From positions 1-32,460 of the forward strand of contig DATBLQ010000051.1 of NCBI GenBank assembly GCA_036555325.1: a DNA stretch of 32,460 nt. The letters run 5' to 3'. Each line of letters starts with the position of its first letter. Positions within the stretch are counted from its first letter, which is position 1. The notes beneath the pieces are model-generated. The model searched no databases. It was given only the letters and a program-made list of their open reading frames with translations, and was not told where the DNA came from. Made by a program: the position numbers and the translations under genes. The stretch comes from DATBLQ01 sp036555325. Lineage in GTDB: Bacteria; Pseudomonadota; Alphaproteobacteria; Rhizobiales; Aestuariivirgaceae. Positions 7,977-16,208 of the stretch are shown here, piece after piece.

Positions 7977-8903
7977 ATGAGCGGCGGCACCCTTGACTTG
8001 AAGGCTGCCGCCCCTCTCGGTGAGGGTCTGGCACCGGCAGCCTCAAGGAAAACCAACAGATCATTATGGGTGACGGCGTTGCTGGTCAGCCCCGCCGCCA
8101 CCATGTTCCTGTTTCTGTTGGTTGTGCCGCTGATCATCGTTCTCATCTTCAGCTTTGGCGAGCGCGCCGATGCCGGGGGCTATGCGCCCGCCTTTAGCTT
8201 CGAAAACTATCTGAATCTCGGCGCACGAAGCAAAGCCTTCACCAATACGTTGATACTTGCACCGCTGGCTACGTTGCTAACGGCAGTCTTTGCCTATCCG
8301 ATGGCGTATTTCCTCGCCATAAAATGCAGTCCCCAGTGGCGCATAACGCTGCTCATTCTGGTCATTGTTCCGTTCTGGACCAGCCAGCTCCTGCGCTATT
8401 ACGCGTGGATCATGATCTTGGGGTCGAAGGGGATTCCGGCATATCTGGAGTTGATTGGCATCGAGGGCGTCAGGATCATCAACACGCCGTGGTCGGTGCT
8501 CATTGGAGCGGTCTACGGTTTCCTTCCGATCATGGTTTTGCCGATCTACGTCAGCCTCGAGAGGCTGGATAAACGACTGTTAGAAGCGGCGGAAGATCTC
8601 GGCGCCACGCCAATTCGATCCTTCCTGCAGGTAACGTTGCCGCTATCGCTGCCGGGCGTTGCGACCGGGTCGATGCTTACCTTCATCCTGCTTATGGGAG
8701 ATTTCATCCTTCCGGCGTTTCTGGGGGGCGGCAAGGTATTCTTCATCGGCAACGCGCTTGTTGACCTGTTCCTTCAATCGCGAAACTGGCCGTTCGGCTC
8801 GGCGGTTGCCATGACATTGGTCCTCATCATGTTTGTGACGGTGTATATCTATATGCGCGTCGTCCTGGGCAAGGCAGGCTCGCGCAATCCGGCGACGGTT
8901 TGA
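7977..8903 (+). CDS. potB: Polyamine-type ABC permease, PotB-like
   Basis: 308 residues with about six membrane helices. The binding-protein-dependent permease (EAA) motif is visible as LLEAAEDLGATPIRSFLQVTLPLSLPG, about two-thirds along. The first helix begins near residue 32 (TALLVSPAATMFLFLLVVPL). It starts two bases after the binding-protein stop codon, so the two are translated together. It forms the membrane channel with the next gene's product. Confidence 0.92.
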   Translation: MSGGTLDLKAAAPLGEGLAPAASRKTNRSLWVTALLVSPAATMFLFLLVVPLIIVLIFSFGERADAGGYAPAFSFENYLNLGARSKAFTNTLILAPLATLLTAVFAYPMAYFLAIKCSPQWRITLLILVIVPFWTSQLLRYYAWIMILGSKGIPAYLELIGIEGVRIINTPWSVLIGAVYGFLPIMVLPIYVSLERLDKRLLEAAEDLGATPIRSFLQVTLPLSLPGVATGSMLTFILLMGDFILPAFLGGGKVFFIGNALVDLFLQSRNWPFGSAVAMTLVLIMFVTVYIYMRVVLGKAGSRNPATV

Positions 8904-8905
8904 TC

Positions 8906-9736
8906 ATGCGCATCTATGCTGCACTCATCTATGTCTTCCTTTACTTACCCATTTCGCTGATCGTTTTTTTCAGCTTCAACTCGGGCCGGTATGCCATGGA
9001 TTGGCAAGGCTTCTCGACGCAATGGTACAGGACGGCGTGGAACAACCCCCTCGTCATGGAGGCTTTGAGCACGAGCCTGATCATTGCGGGGTCGAACGCA
9101 ATCATTTCGGTGATCATCGGCACCGCGGCGGCGATCGGACTCCAGCGCCTTCGCAGCCGCTTTCTATCCCAGATGTTTGATGGCTTGATCTATACCGCGA
9201 TCATCGTTCCAAGCATCGTCATTGGCATCGCCACGCTGATTGCCTGCGTTACCTTGTTCAGTGCGGTCAATCCGATTCTAGCTTTTATTTTTTCCAGCAC
9301 TCCGCCGCCCCGGCTTCAGCTCGGGATATGGACGGTGATCGCGTCGCATGTGCTTTTCAACCTGGCGGTTGTAGTCCTGGTGGTGAGGGCGAGACTTGCG
9401 AGTCTCGACAAGGATCTTATTGAGGCGGCGCAGGACCTCTATGCCACTCCCATTGGCGTCTTCAGGCAGGTGCTCTTCCCACTCCTGCTTCCCTCTATTG
9501 TTGCGGGCGGGTTACTTTCGTTCACCTTCAGTCTTGAAGACTACATCATCGCATCCTTCGTGGCGGGTCCGAACACCACTTTGCCGATCTATGTGTTCGC
9601 TTCCATTCGGCGCGGAGTGACGCCCGAGATCAATGCCATCGGGACGGTCATTCTCTTCGCTTCCTTCTCACTTTTGTTCATTGCGCAATGGCTGCTGCGC
9701 CGAAGCGAAAACAAGACCCGCCAGATGCCAGCGTAG
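8906..9736 (+). CDS. potC: Polyamine-type ABC permease, PotC-like
   Basis: 276 residues with six predicted helices and the EAA motif LIEAAQDLYATPIGVFRQVLFPLLLPS. Characteristic PotC features are the early FFSFNSGRYAMDWQGFSTQWY region and the conserved LEDYIIASFVAGP segment after the EAA loop. The ATG at 8906 lies two bases past the upstream stop; a TTG overlapping that stop is less likely. It is the last gene of the operon. No clear terminator follows: a short GCGCT/AGCGC inverted repeat at 9767-9782 has no T-run. Confidence 0.92.
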   Translation: MRIYAALIYVFLYLPISLIVFFSFNSGRYAMDWQGFSTQWYRTAWNNPLVMEALSTSLIIAGSNAIISVIIGTAAAIGLQRLRSRFLSQMFDGLIYTAIIVPSIVIGIATLIACVTLFSAVNPILAFIFSSTPPPRLQLGIWTVIASHVLFNLAVVVLVVRARLASLDKDLIEAAQDLYATPIGVFRQVLFPLLLPSIVAGGLLSFTFSLEDYIIASFVAGPNTTLPIYVFASIRRGVTPEINAIGTVILFASFSLLFIAQWLLRRSENKTRQMPA

Positions 9737-9791
9737 GCAGCGGGCAGCCGTCAAACGTGGATGGAAGCGCTCTCGTTAGCGCGTGGCGGAG

Positions 9792-9893
9792 TCAGTCCCC
9801 GAACCGACCGCTCGTCATCGCCAGCACCACGGCGCACAGGCTCACCAGGTTAATGGCGCCGATCCACAAGATGAAATCTGACGCAATGGTCAT
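9792..9893 (-). CDS. Small 33-residue single-pass membrane protein
   Basis: A short frame beginning MTIASDFILWIGAINLV, with one hydrophobic segment covering most of its length and a short polar end (TSGRFGD). An AAGGAG-type ribosome site lies four to five bases upstream of the ATG, in the right position. It sits between potC (convergent) and a secreted-protein gene transcribed the same way. The good ribosome site and clean membrane segment argue for a real gene; I know no family for it. Confidence 0.45.
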   Translation of the reverse strand: MTIASDFILWIGAINLVSLCAVVLAMTSGRFGD

Positions 9894-9932
9894 CCGACTC
9901 CTTCCAGCTGAGCCTTGGGGCTTGCTAGCGGA

Positions 9933-10289
9933 TCAGGCTGCCTTGAGACGGACGCGCGGCTTGCCTTCCTTGTAGTAGCCAACCAGCCAAGACCCTTGAC
10001 GAGTAATCGAGCCGCACTTGGTTTTCTGGAACATCATGACCTTGAAAACGAGACAGAGATTGTCACCGGCCACATACCACTTGCCAGAATATCGGCGCCC
10101 GTCGATGGAGCCGCTGACCGTGCCATTTTGCTTGAGCGATATGTGTAATTTCCTCTTGCCCTTCCAAGTGCCCACATAGAAGCCGGGAGCAAGATTTCTG
10201 ATCTCCGATCCCGACAGCTTGGAACCCGCTTGGCTCGGCATCGCCATTGAAACGAGCAGACTTAGAACGAGAAGCAACCGGTAGACCAT
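9933..10289 (-). CDS. Small secreted hypothetical protein
   Basis: About 118 residues from the ATG at 10289, which has GAGG six bases upstream; an alternative ATG lies at 10301. A clear signal peptide (VYRLLLVLSLLVSMAMPSQA) ends with an AxA-like site. The mature part reads KLSGSEIRNLAPGFYVGTW, then an NGTVSG...GRRYSGKWYV segment, GDNLCLVF and TKCGSI. This is a small all-beta, lipocalin-like layout with a cysteine pair that could form a disulfide. Similar small exported proteins are common in Rhizobiales, and their function is unknown. Confidence 0.7.
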   Translation of the reverse strand: MVYRLLLVLSLLVSMAMPSQAGSKLSGSEIRNLAPGFYVGTWKGKRKLHISLKQNGTVSGSIDGRRYSGKWYVAGDNLCLVFKVMMFQKTKCGSITRQGSWLVGYYKEGKPRVRLKAA

Positions 10290-10640
10290 GTGCCGCCTCA
10301 TATCTTCAAGGTGTTGCAGCCCCCGAGTTTGGAAACGCTTCGCAGGGAAGCGTCTTGAGCGACTCACAAACAGGTCTTGTCCCCGGTGAACTTTTCGTCT
10401 CGCAAATAGTCGCGGGTCAAATTACAAAGCGGGGGCTTGCGCATTTTCTTGTCTTGCTGTTGCAGGAATACCTTGGTCCAAGGCGGCGCGGCCAACAGAC
10501 TTCGAGAAAGCCTTTGTTTGTTCGGGTCTCACGCGTTATTCTTTGCCTCGGGCAGAGCCGGACAAATCAACGAATCCGCGCGATCTGGAGAGAGCTGCCC
10601 GTGTCGAATACTTTAACAGCAGACGCCTTAGGCAAATCCA
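10290..10640. other. Intergenic stretch between divergent genes
   Basis: 351 bases between the secreted-protein gene and the methyltransferase. Apart from the inverted repeat at 10335-10353 I see no gene or clear promoter. It must hold the promoters of both flanking genes. Confidence 0.5.
10335..10353. repeat. Perfect inverted repeat, 7-bp arms
   Basis: ACGCTTC (10335-10341) and GAAGCGT (10347-10353) are perfect inverted copies separated by GCAGG. It lies about 45 bases upstream of the secreted-protein gene starting at 10289. There is no T-run, so it is not a typical terminator. It could be an operator or an RNA hairpin in the leader. Confidence 0.4.
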
Positions 10641-11345
10641 GTGAAGTTCGAGGATGCAAAAAGGCATCTTACGGGCATCCCTCATCTGGGGGATGTTCAG
10701 GCCTGGGAACTCTACCAGTTCGTGCGACGAGAAAAGCCGCACTCGTGTCTCGAGCTTGGCCATGCACATGGCGTGTCGAGCTGTTACATTGCGGCCGCCC
10801 TGGATGAGGTCGGGGGTCATCTGGATACGGTGGATTTGCTAAGCGCTGCCGACCGGGTTCCCAACCTTGAGAGCCTGTTGGCGGATATGGGGCTTGGCCA
10901 CATCGTGTCCATTCATCGCGAGGTGAACTCCTATACCTGGTTCCTGAAAAAGAAAATCGCGAATCAGTCGGCAAACGGAACTTGCGAGCCTTGCTACGAT
11001 TTCTGTTTTGTGGACGGGGCGAAGAATTGGACCATCGATGGCCTGGCATTTTTTCTGATCGACAAGCTGCTCAGAAAAAACGGCTGGATCCTGTTTGACG
11101 ACTACAACTTCACCTATGAGAAATATTCAAAACGCAGGGACGTGATGGATGGCATTACGATCCGCCAACTCGGCCCTGACGAGCGCGCCCAGGCCCATGT
11201 CGAGCTGATCTACGACCTGCTGGTACGCCAGCACCCGAGTTACTCAAACTTCATGGTGCAGAGCAAGTCCTGGGCATGGGCAAGAAAAGATGCAAGCGGG
11301 CCCCGGACCGTGGTGACCGACCGGCCGATCGGACAAGGCGTCTGA
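10641..11345 (+). CDS. Class I SAM-dependent methyltransferase (Methyltransf_24-like)
   Basis: 234 residues from a GTG start. Motif I is HSCLELGHAHGVSSCYIA (residues 33-50), where the Gly-rich loop binds S-adenosylmethionine. An acidic residue follows at LDTVDL. A second landmark is CFVDGAKNWTIDGLAFF, and GWILFDDYN is the strand-plus-aspartates typical of Methyltransf_24 / O-methyltransferase-like enzymes, which often modify sugars or small molecules. The acceptor cannot be predicted. It appears to be a single-gene unit. The ribosome site is weak (AGG about ten bases upstream). Confidence 0.82.
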   Translation: MKFEDAKRHLTGIPHLGDVQAWELYQFVRREKPHSCLELGHAHGVSSCYIAAALDEVGGHLDTVDLLSAADRVPNLESLLADMGLGHIVSIHREVNSYTWFLKKKIANQSANGTCEPCYDFCFVDGAKNWTIDGLAFFLIDKLLRKNGWILFDDYNFTYEKYSKRRDVMDGITIRQLGPDERAQAHVELIYDLLVRQHPSYSNFMVQSKSWAWARKDASGPRTVVTDRPIGQGV

Positions 11346-11421
11346 GCATCGCAGGATGAAGATCGCTCACGCGCCGCTTGCCAGGCGTTCGGCCGAGACG
11401 TGTGGCAAGGGCGACCGATCG

Positions 11422-12771
11422 TTACTGGCCTTCGAGTGCCATCAGCCTGTCCAGAGCTGCCTGCTGGGCTTTCTTGGCATCGCCAAAATTGGCCTGGGTC
11501 GCCAGCGCCTTCTGGAAGGCGGCGCGCGCGGCAACCTTATCGCCCTTTTTCTCGCGCAGCATCCCTAAGTACGTATTGGCCTCGATGTCACCCGGAGCGA
11601 TGCTCAACGCCTTCTCGAAGTCGGCAAGCGCCTGATCATCTTCGTTCGACCTCAAATGAGCATAACCCCGAAACGTATAATACCAAGCCTTGGTGCCATC
11701 GATGGAGATCGCCTTGTCGAGGTCGCTCTTGACGCGATCCAGTTCACCCTTGTCAAGGTAGGTCAGGCCGCGCACCGCATAGGCATAGGCATAATTCGCA
11801 TTGGACTCGATTGCCGAATTCAAATCGCTCAAGGCCTGATCGAGATTTCCCAGATTCCTGTAGGCGTATCCGCGGGACGCCTTTGCCTCGACATATTGGG
11901 GATTGATGATGAGGGCGCGGGTGAGATCGGCGACGGCTTTCTGAAATTCGTCGCGATTAATGTAGGCCGAGGCTCGGTTGACGTAGACCCAGGCGTTGGT
12001 GGCGTCTATGGAGATCGCCTTGTCGAAATCGCTCTCGGCCCTGTCCAGCTCGCCCTTTTCCAGCAGAATCGAACCGCGCACGGCATAGGCATAGGCATAG
12101 TCGGGATTGGCCTCGATGGCGGAATTGAGATCGGCGAGAGCCTTGTCCACCTTTCCCTGGTATTTGTACGCATACCCGCGCGACGCCTTGGCCTCGACAT
12201 AGTTGGGATTGATGAGCAGCGCCCTGGTTAGGTCTGCGACCGCCTTGTCGAATTCGTCCCGATTGAGATGGGCCAAAGCGCGATTGAAATAGGCCCAGGC
12301 GTAGCGCGGATCGAGGAGGATCGCGGTGCTCAGCTCTTCGACCGCCTGACTGTCCAATCCCTTCAGACGCAGGGCGAAACCCTTGGTGCCATGCGCCGCG
12401 GCAAAATTCGGATCAATGGAGAGAGCCCGGTCTGCGGCCGCAATAGCTTCGTCATAGGCACCCTTGTTGGAATAGACGGACGCAAGTCCACTCTGACAAT
12501 ATTTCTCGTTGGGAGCAATTTTCAGGCATTCCGAATAGTCGGCAATGGCTTTGTCATAGTCGGCAAGGCCGTCGTACGCCCAGCCACGATTGGCGAGGGC
12601 AAGGGCGCGGTCGACGCCGTCGAGCTTGCCACTGTCGAGCAGTCTCGTGCACGCCGCTGCCGATTTCTTGTAGTCGTTGCCCTTGCAATCATCCCAGTCG
12701 CGCGACTGAGCGGCGGCCTCGATGCTTGATGCCACCAATACAGCCGAAAGACCCATCACCGTGATGCGCAT
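11422..12771 (-). CDS. Exported tetratricopeptide-repeat protein with tandem duplication
   Basis: 449 residues from the ATG at 12771, with GGGAG upstream. A signal peptide (ITVMGLSAVLVASSIEAAAQ) is followed by a short degenerate repeat and about eleven 34-residue TPR units running to residue 440. TPR repeats form a helical scaffold for protein binding, and here the scaffold should be periplasmic. Residues 171-272 and 273-374 are closely similar copies of a three-TPR block, each starting RDEF(D/Q)KAVADLTRAL. The related YxxRGxAY and AxxDLxxAI patterns run throughout. No enzyme domain is attached. Partner unknown. Confidence 0.88.
   Translation of the reverse strand: MRITVMGLSAVLVASSIEAAAQSRDWDDCKGNDYKKSAAACTRLLDSGKLDGVDRALALANRGWAYDGLADYDKAIADYSECLKIAPNEKYCQSGLASVYSNKGAYDEAIAAADRALSIDPNFAAAHGTKGFALRLKGLDSQAVEELSTAILLDPRYAWAYFNRALAHLNRDEFDKAVADLTRALLINPNYVEAKASRGYAYKYQGKVDKALADLNSAIEANPDYAYAYAVRGSILLEKGELDRAESDFDKAISIDATNAWVYVNRASAYINRDEFQKAVADLTRALIINPQYVEAKASRGYAYRNLGNLDQALSDLNSAIESNANYAYAYAVRGLTYLDKGELDRVKSDLDKAISIDGTKAWYYTFRGYAHLRSNEDDQALADFEKALSIAPGDIEANTYLGMLREKKGDKVAARAAFQKALATQANFGDAKKAQQAALDRLMALEGQ
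11650..12261 (-). repeat. Tandem 306-bp duplication inside the TPR gene
   Basis: Two adjacent 306-base units (12261-11956 and 11955-11650) each encode 102 residues, exactly three TPR repeats. Shared stretches include EAKASRGYAY, LNSAIE and AYAYAVRG. The third partial resemblance further downstream (the repeat starting TKAW) suggests an older round as well. Confidence 0.8.
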
Positions 12772-12876
12772 AGGAATACTCTCCCGGAGCCTTCGTCCCA
12801 GATTTTCCGGTATTTCCGCGCCGCCCATTGGAAGAAGTCAAGCCTTCTCTGGGCACCAGAGAAACCAACACTCGCG

Positions 12877-13113
12877 CTATCGGCGGGGTGCTTTCCTGGC
12901 TGGTCGCTTTCTTCCCGGGAACGGGTGAACATTTGCAGTACCGCCTACGCTTTGGCGCAGTGCGGATTTCAGATCGGTCGGCCGGCGATGCTTTCTCAGC
13001 AGGTCGCTGAAGGCTTCGGTTGCCAGGGTCTGAAAATCCACGCCCCGGTCGCTGGCCAAAAGCGCGATGGCCGACCATGTCTTTTCATCGAATTGGACCC
13101 GCTTGCCGGGCAT
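12877..13113 (-). CDS. Small ribbon-helix-helix-like protein
   Basis: 78 residues from the ATG at 13113, chosen because GGAGA precedes it by seven bases. It opens with GKRVQFDEKTWSAIALLA, a beta strand and helix typical of ribbon-helix-helix DNA-binding folds, and continues DFQTLATEAFSDLLRKH as the second helix. The C-terminal 25 residues are very basic (PGRKRPARKAPRR). It is divergent from the topoisomerase IB gene across about 120 bases. DNA binding is an inference; no operator was identified. Confidence 0.65.
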   Translation of the reverse strand: MPGKRVQFDEKTWSAIALLASDRGVDFQTLATEAFSDLLRKHRRPTDLKSALRQSVGGTANVHPFPGRKRPARKAPRR

Positions 13114-13235
13114 CTGACATTTCTCCGTTGCGAACCAAGCGGAAACATAGGTGGCTTTAAAGCGGCCGGTCAATCGGAAGAACGGGGGTCCTTGGAACTT
13201 TGGTGAAGGGCGAGGAGTTCTTATGTTCCGGAAAC

Positions 13236-14279
13236 ATGGGCAACGGCATGCCGACATCGATGGCGGTTGGTGAGGTCGAACGCAAGGCGATCGAGGATCT
13301 CGGTCTGCGCCGGATCGATACGAGCGAACTCAAGGTCGAACGCGTCGTTGAAAACGGCCGGTTCAGCTTTCTGAAGGGCGGAAGGCCGCTCGCCGGGCGG
13401 CGCGATCTCAAGCGGATCGCCGAGCTCGTGATCCCACCGGCATGGACGGATGTCCGCGTCGCCGTCGATCAAGATGCCCATCTGCAAGTCGTGGGGCGGG
13501 ACAGCGCTGGCCGACTGCAATACATCTACCACAGTGCCTGGGAAGATGTGCGGGCCGCATCAAAGGCCTTCCGGCTCATACAACTGGGACAGGCGCTGCC
13601 CGCCTTGCGGGCGACCATTGACAGTGACCTAGGGAGCGAGAATGCAAATCTTTCGCTGGCGACAGCGGCGCGTCTCGTCGATCTTCTTCGCTTCCGGGCG
13701 GGGCACGAAACCTATGCGGGCGAGGAAGGCGGCAGGGGAGTGGCAACACTTCTGAAGCGACACCTGCGGATAGACGGAGAGACCATTCGATTCTGCTTTC
13801 GGGGAAAGGGCGGAAAGCGAATCGAAAAAAGTTACACGGACGGCAGACTGGCAGATGTGTTGGCAGAACTCAGGCGGCTGCGGGGAAGGCGGCTTTTCAA
13901 GGTGAAAGGGCAGGATGGCTATCGCCCGATGACGGCTTCCGATTTGAATTCATATCTCGCACAGGCTTCGGGCAAGCCGGTGACCGCGAAAGACTTTCGC
14001 ACACTCTATGGCTCGGCGACCGCATTGGATCAGCTGTCGCAAATCGGACATCCGGAGAGCCGCACGGCCAGTCGTCGGACAATTGCCGAGGTTGCGCGCA
14101 CCATCAGCGCCGAGTTGGCTAATACGCCGGCGGTGACGAGGAAAAGCTATATCCACCCTTCGATCATCGAGAAATTCGAAGCATGCGAGCTTGCCGGGAC
14201 AGGAAATTTCCGCACTCGGAGGGGACTCAGCGCAGCGGAATCGAATCTCATGCGATTTTTGGAGAGTGAAGCGGGCTGA
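13236..14279 (+). CDS. DNA topoisomerase IB (eukaryotic/poxvirus type)
   Basis: 347 residues counted from the ATG at 13236; GTG 13203, ATG 13248 and ATG 13260 are also possible, because no site has an ideal ribosome sequence. The enzyme relaxes supercoils through a 3'-phosphotyrosine intermediate. The N-terminal domain shows IPPAWTDVRVA and GRLQYIYHSAW. The catalytic part shows RAGHE (Arg154), FRGKGGK (Lys191), KDFRTLYGS (Arg255) and RKSYIHP with the nucleophile Tyr305. Many relatives have a tryptophan after KDFRT; here it is leucine. All core catalytic residues are present, so activity is likely. Confidence 0.88.
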   Translation: MGNGMPTSMAVGEVERKAIEDLGLRRIDTSELKVERVVENGRFSFLKGGRPLAGRRDLKRIAELVIPPAWTDVRVAVDQDAHLQVVGRDSAGRLQYIYHSAWEDVRAASKAFRLIQLGQALPALRATIDSDLGSENANLSLATAARLVDLLRFRAGHETYAGEEGGRGVATLLKRHLRIDGETIRFCFRGKGGKRIEKSYTDGRLADVLAELRRLRGRRLFKVKGQDGYRPMTASDLNSYLAQASGKPVTAKDFRTLYGSATALDQLSQIGHPESRTASRRTIAEVARTISAELANTPAVTRKSYIHPSIIEKFEACELAGTGNFRTRRGLSAAESNLMRFLESEAG

Positions 14280-14308
14280 AGGACTGCGGGGGAGTATGCT
14301 TACGTCGG

Positions 14309-14683
14309 CTATTTCTTCGACCTAAAACGAGGCGGACGGTAGAGAGGCGAGCTGGGCTGGAATGGGGTGTAGCCGATAATTCGCCCGGTGAAATAAACTC
14401 GCTCGGGCGCGCTTGCGGCATCGGGATTGCGCTTGACCGCTGCGCGACGGGCTGCAAGCTCGTCCGCGGCTATCATGAAACCACCGTATCGGTGCCAAGT
14501 TGTCCGACCGGTGCGACGATATACGCGGATCAGCACTTTCCCGTTTGTCCGGTCTGCCTCGGCAACAAAAGTTCGATTTCCAAAGGCGATGATGGGGTAG
14601 TCCTCGGCCAAGGCAACCGGCGAAAATGCAAGCAGTCCGGCAAGAGCGGCCAGTAAACCCAAAAGGCGCTTGAATTTATCCAT
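14309..14683 (-). CDS. Small secreted hypothetical protein
   Basis: 124 residues. A good signal peptide (KRLLGLLAALAGLLAFSPVALA) ends at a likely cut before EDYPIIAFG. The mature protein is basic, with FVAEAD, KVLIRVYRRTGRTTWHRYGGF and a proline-rich tail (PFQPSSPLYRPPRFRSKK). It converges with topoisomerase IB. No family recognised and no strong ribosome site seen. Confidence 0.6.
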   Translation of the reverse strand: MDKFKRLLGLLAALAGLLAFSPVALAEDYPIIAFGNRTFVAEADRTNGKVLIRVYRRTGRTTWHRYGGFMIAADELAARRAAVKRNPDAASAPERVYFTGRIIGYTPFQPSSPLYRPPRFRSKK

Positions 14684-14846
14684 GCTGGTGGAATTACGAT
14701 TTTAGGGGCGATGATACTACTGCACGGGACAGAAATGTGATAGTAGTCGCGCCCTGGGCTGATCGACACATTAGCGGTGGGTTGTAGGGTTCAGAGTTCC
14801 CCCAGTCTCGCCGCCCCTTTCAATTATCTGCAGTGGGAGGCAGACC

Positions 14847-15317
14847 ATGAAATCAGTGCGGCACCATAACGACGAGCGCAAGACATCTGGAAGGCAGCAG
14901 TGGGCGGCTGCGGAGAACGCCACCAATCTTTTCGCTCTGGCGGCCAGGTGGCAGCAAGAATTGTTGCGTTTCGGGGAGCTAAGACTGAGCAGATACGTCG
15001 AGCATGCAGGACGACTGTGCGACTGCAGAAGCGCGACCGATCTCGTGGCAGCGCAAGCAGGTTTCCTGCAACAAATGATATCGGACTACAGGTCGGAAGC
15101 GGATTTATTCTTCCTCAAGGTCCCGAATGCGGCGTCACTGGACACGTCGCCGCTTGCTGACTCATACGAATCGACAATCCTCAAGGCACAGGAAGACGCA
15201 GCCCAGATCATCGACCTGGCGAAACAGCAAGCCCGACGCATCCTTGGGGAAGCGGCGCATCAGTCGAGTTCAGCGATCTCAGCGACTGCTCGTCGCAAGC
15301 GGGCGAATAAGGGGTGA
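14847..15317 (+). CDS. Phasin-like protein
   Basis: 156 residues, mostly helical. The central part (about 30-85: ARWQQELLRFGELRLSRY, then the RSATDLVAAQAGFLQQM and SDYRSEAD segments) has the layout of the phasin family, whose members coat polyhydroxyalkanoate granules. The N-terminus is basic and the C-terminus is a second helix rich in Ala, Gln and Lys. GGGAGG stands six bases before the ATG. The match is to the pattern rather than to a specific phasin, and no polyhydroxyalkanoate synthase gene is in the window. Confidence 0.6.
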   Translation: MKSVRHHNDERKTSGRQQWAAAENATNLFALAARWQQELLRFGELRLSRYVEHAGRLCDCRSATDLVAAQAGFLQQMISDYRSEADLFFLKVPNAASLDTSPLADSYESTILKAQEDAAQIIDLAKQQARRILGEAAHQSSSAISATARRKRANKG

Positions 15318-15323
15318 TCCAAC

Positions 15324-15578
15324 TCAGGCTCGCTGTTTCGTAGCCAGTCCCCAGACGAACAAAACGATCAAGGCACCTACGACGGCCCCGATCAAACCGG
15401 CGCCCTCGCCGGGTCGGTACCATCCCAGCGCCTGGCCGAGATAACTTGCAACGAAAGCGCCGGCGATGCCGAGCAAGGTCGTCAGAATGAAGCCCGAGGG
15501 CTCATTCTTGCCCGGCATGATGAATTTGGCGATGATACCGGCAACGAAACCGATGATGATTGTCCAAATAATACCCAT
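15324..15578 (-). CDS. GlsB/YeaQ/YmgE-type stress-response membrane protein
   Basis: 84 residues with three membrane helices. The family pattern is plain: IIWTIIIGFVAGIIAKFIMPG, then GFILTTLLGIAGAFVASYLGQ, then GLIGAVVGALIVLFVWGL. The KxIMPGK motif in the first loop is characteristic. The start at 15578 gives the usual length. The family is linked to general stress responses; its mechanism is not known. It ends six bases from the phasin-like gene, which converges on it. Confidence 0.88.
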   Translation of the reverse strand: MGIIWTIIIGFVAGIIAKFIMPGKNEPSGFILTTLLGIAGAFVASYLGQALGWYRPGEGAGLIGAVVGALIVLFVWGLATKQRA

Positions 15579-15722
15579 GGGTCTGTTTCCGTACGGGATT
15601 TCCAATCTTCTGGCCGTGCGCTCTGAGCAATGGGTGGCACGGCAGTTCGTTCCCTAGGCCTCTTACTTGCGGAACATTTCCATCATGTCCCAGTTGTCTC
15701 AAGCGATCAATGGAGAACTGAG

Positions 15723-16208
15723 ATGGCTCGCGGAATGCCTTCGATGGTTGCGCTTCTTGGACTTCTGGCAGTGGCAGGCTACCAAAACCGGGAAAAGCTT
15801 GCAGAACTGATAGGCAACTTAAAGCAACGACAAGACGGCCAAGCTGGTGAACGCCCCGTTCCGGGCGGTCTTGGCGGGGTGCTCGAGAATCTCGGCGGTG
15901 TTCTCGGCGGTAGCAGCGCCGGCAGCGTTCTGAGCGGCGGATTGGGCGATCTGCTGGAGCAGTTCCGGCAAAACGGACAGGGTGCCGCGGCGGACTCATG
16001 GGTCAGACGAGGCCCGAATCAACCCATAGCGCCTGATCAGCTCGAGCGCGCCATCGGTGCCGACGTCCTAGCAATGCTCACGCAACGGACCGGACTGTCG
16101 CGAGAGGAATTGCTTTCAAGATTGGCGAGAGAGCTGCCGGAGGCCGTGGACAAGTACACGCCTGAAGGCCGAATTCCGACACCGGAGGAAGCCGACCGAC
16201 TCGCCTAA
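15723..16208 (+). CDS. YidB family (DUF937) protein
   Basis: 161 residues from the ATG at 15723, with GGAG seven bases upstream. The middle is glycine-rich and repetitive (GGLGGVLENLGGVLGG, then GSVLSGGLGDLLEQF), and the end holds the YidB pattern ADSWVRRGPNQPI followed by an LxxAIGADVLAMLTQRTGLSREELLSRLARELPEAVDKYTPEG-like segment (as 20-residue parts: QLERAIGADVLAML and REELLSRLARELPEAVDKYT). The function is poorly known in all species. Its stop codon overlaps the last bases of the convergent coiled-coil gene. Confidence 0.85.
   Translation: MARGMPSMVALLGLLAVAGYQNREKLAELIGNLKQRQDGQAGERPVPGGLGGVLENLGGVLGGSSAGSVLSGGLGDLLEQFRQNGQGAAADSWVRRGPNQPIAPDQLERAIGADVLAMLTQRTGLSREELLSRLARELPEAVDKYTPEGRIPTPEEADRLA

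Noticed and set aside
9767..9782. Inverted repeat GCGCT/AGCGC after the potC-like gene
   Set aside because: Five-base stem without a T-run is too weak to call a terminator.
11656..12231. Long plus-strand frame opposite the TPR gene
   Set aside because: Repetition follows the TPR duplication on the other strand; no independent domain.
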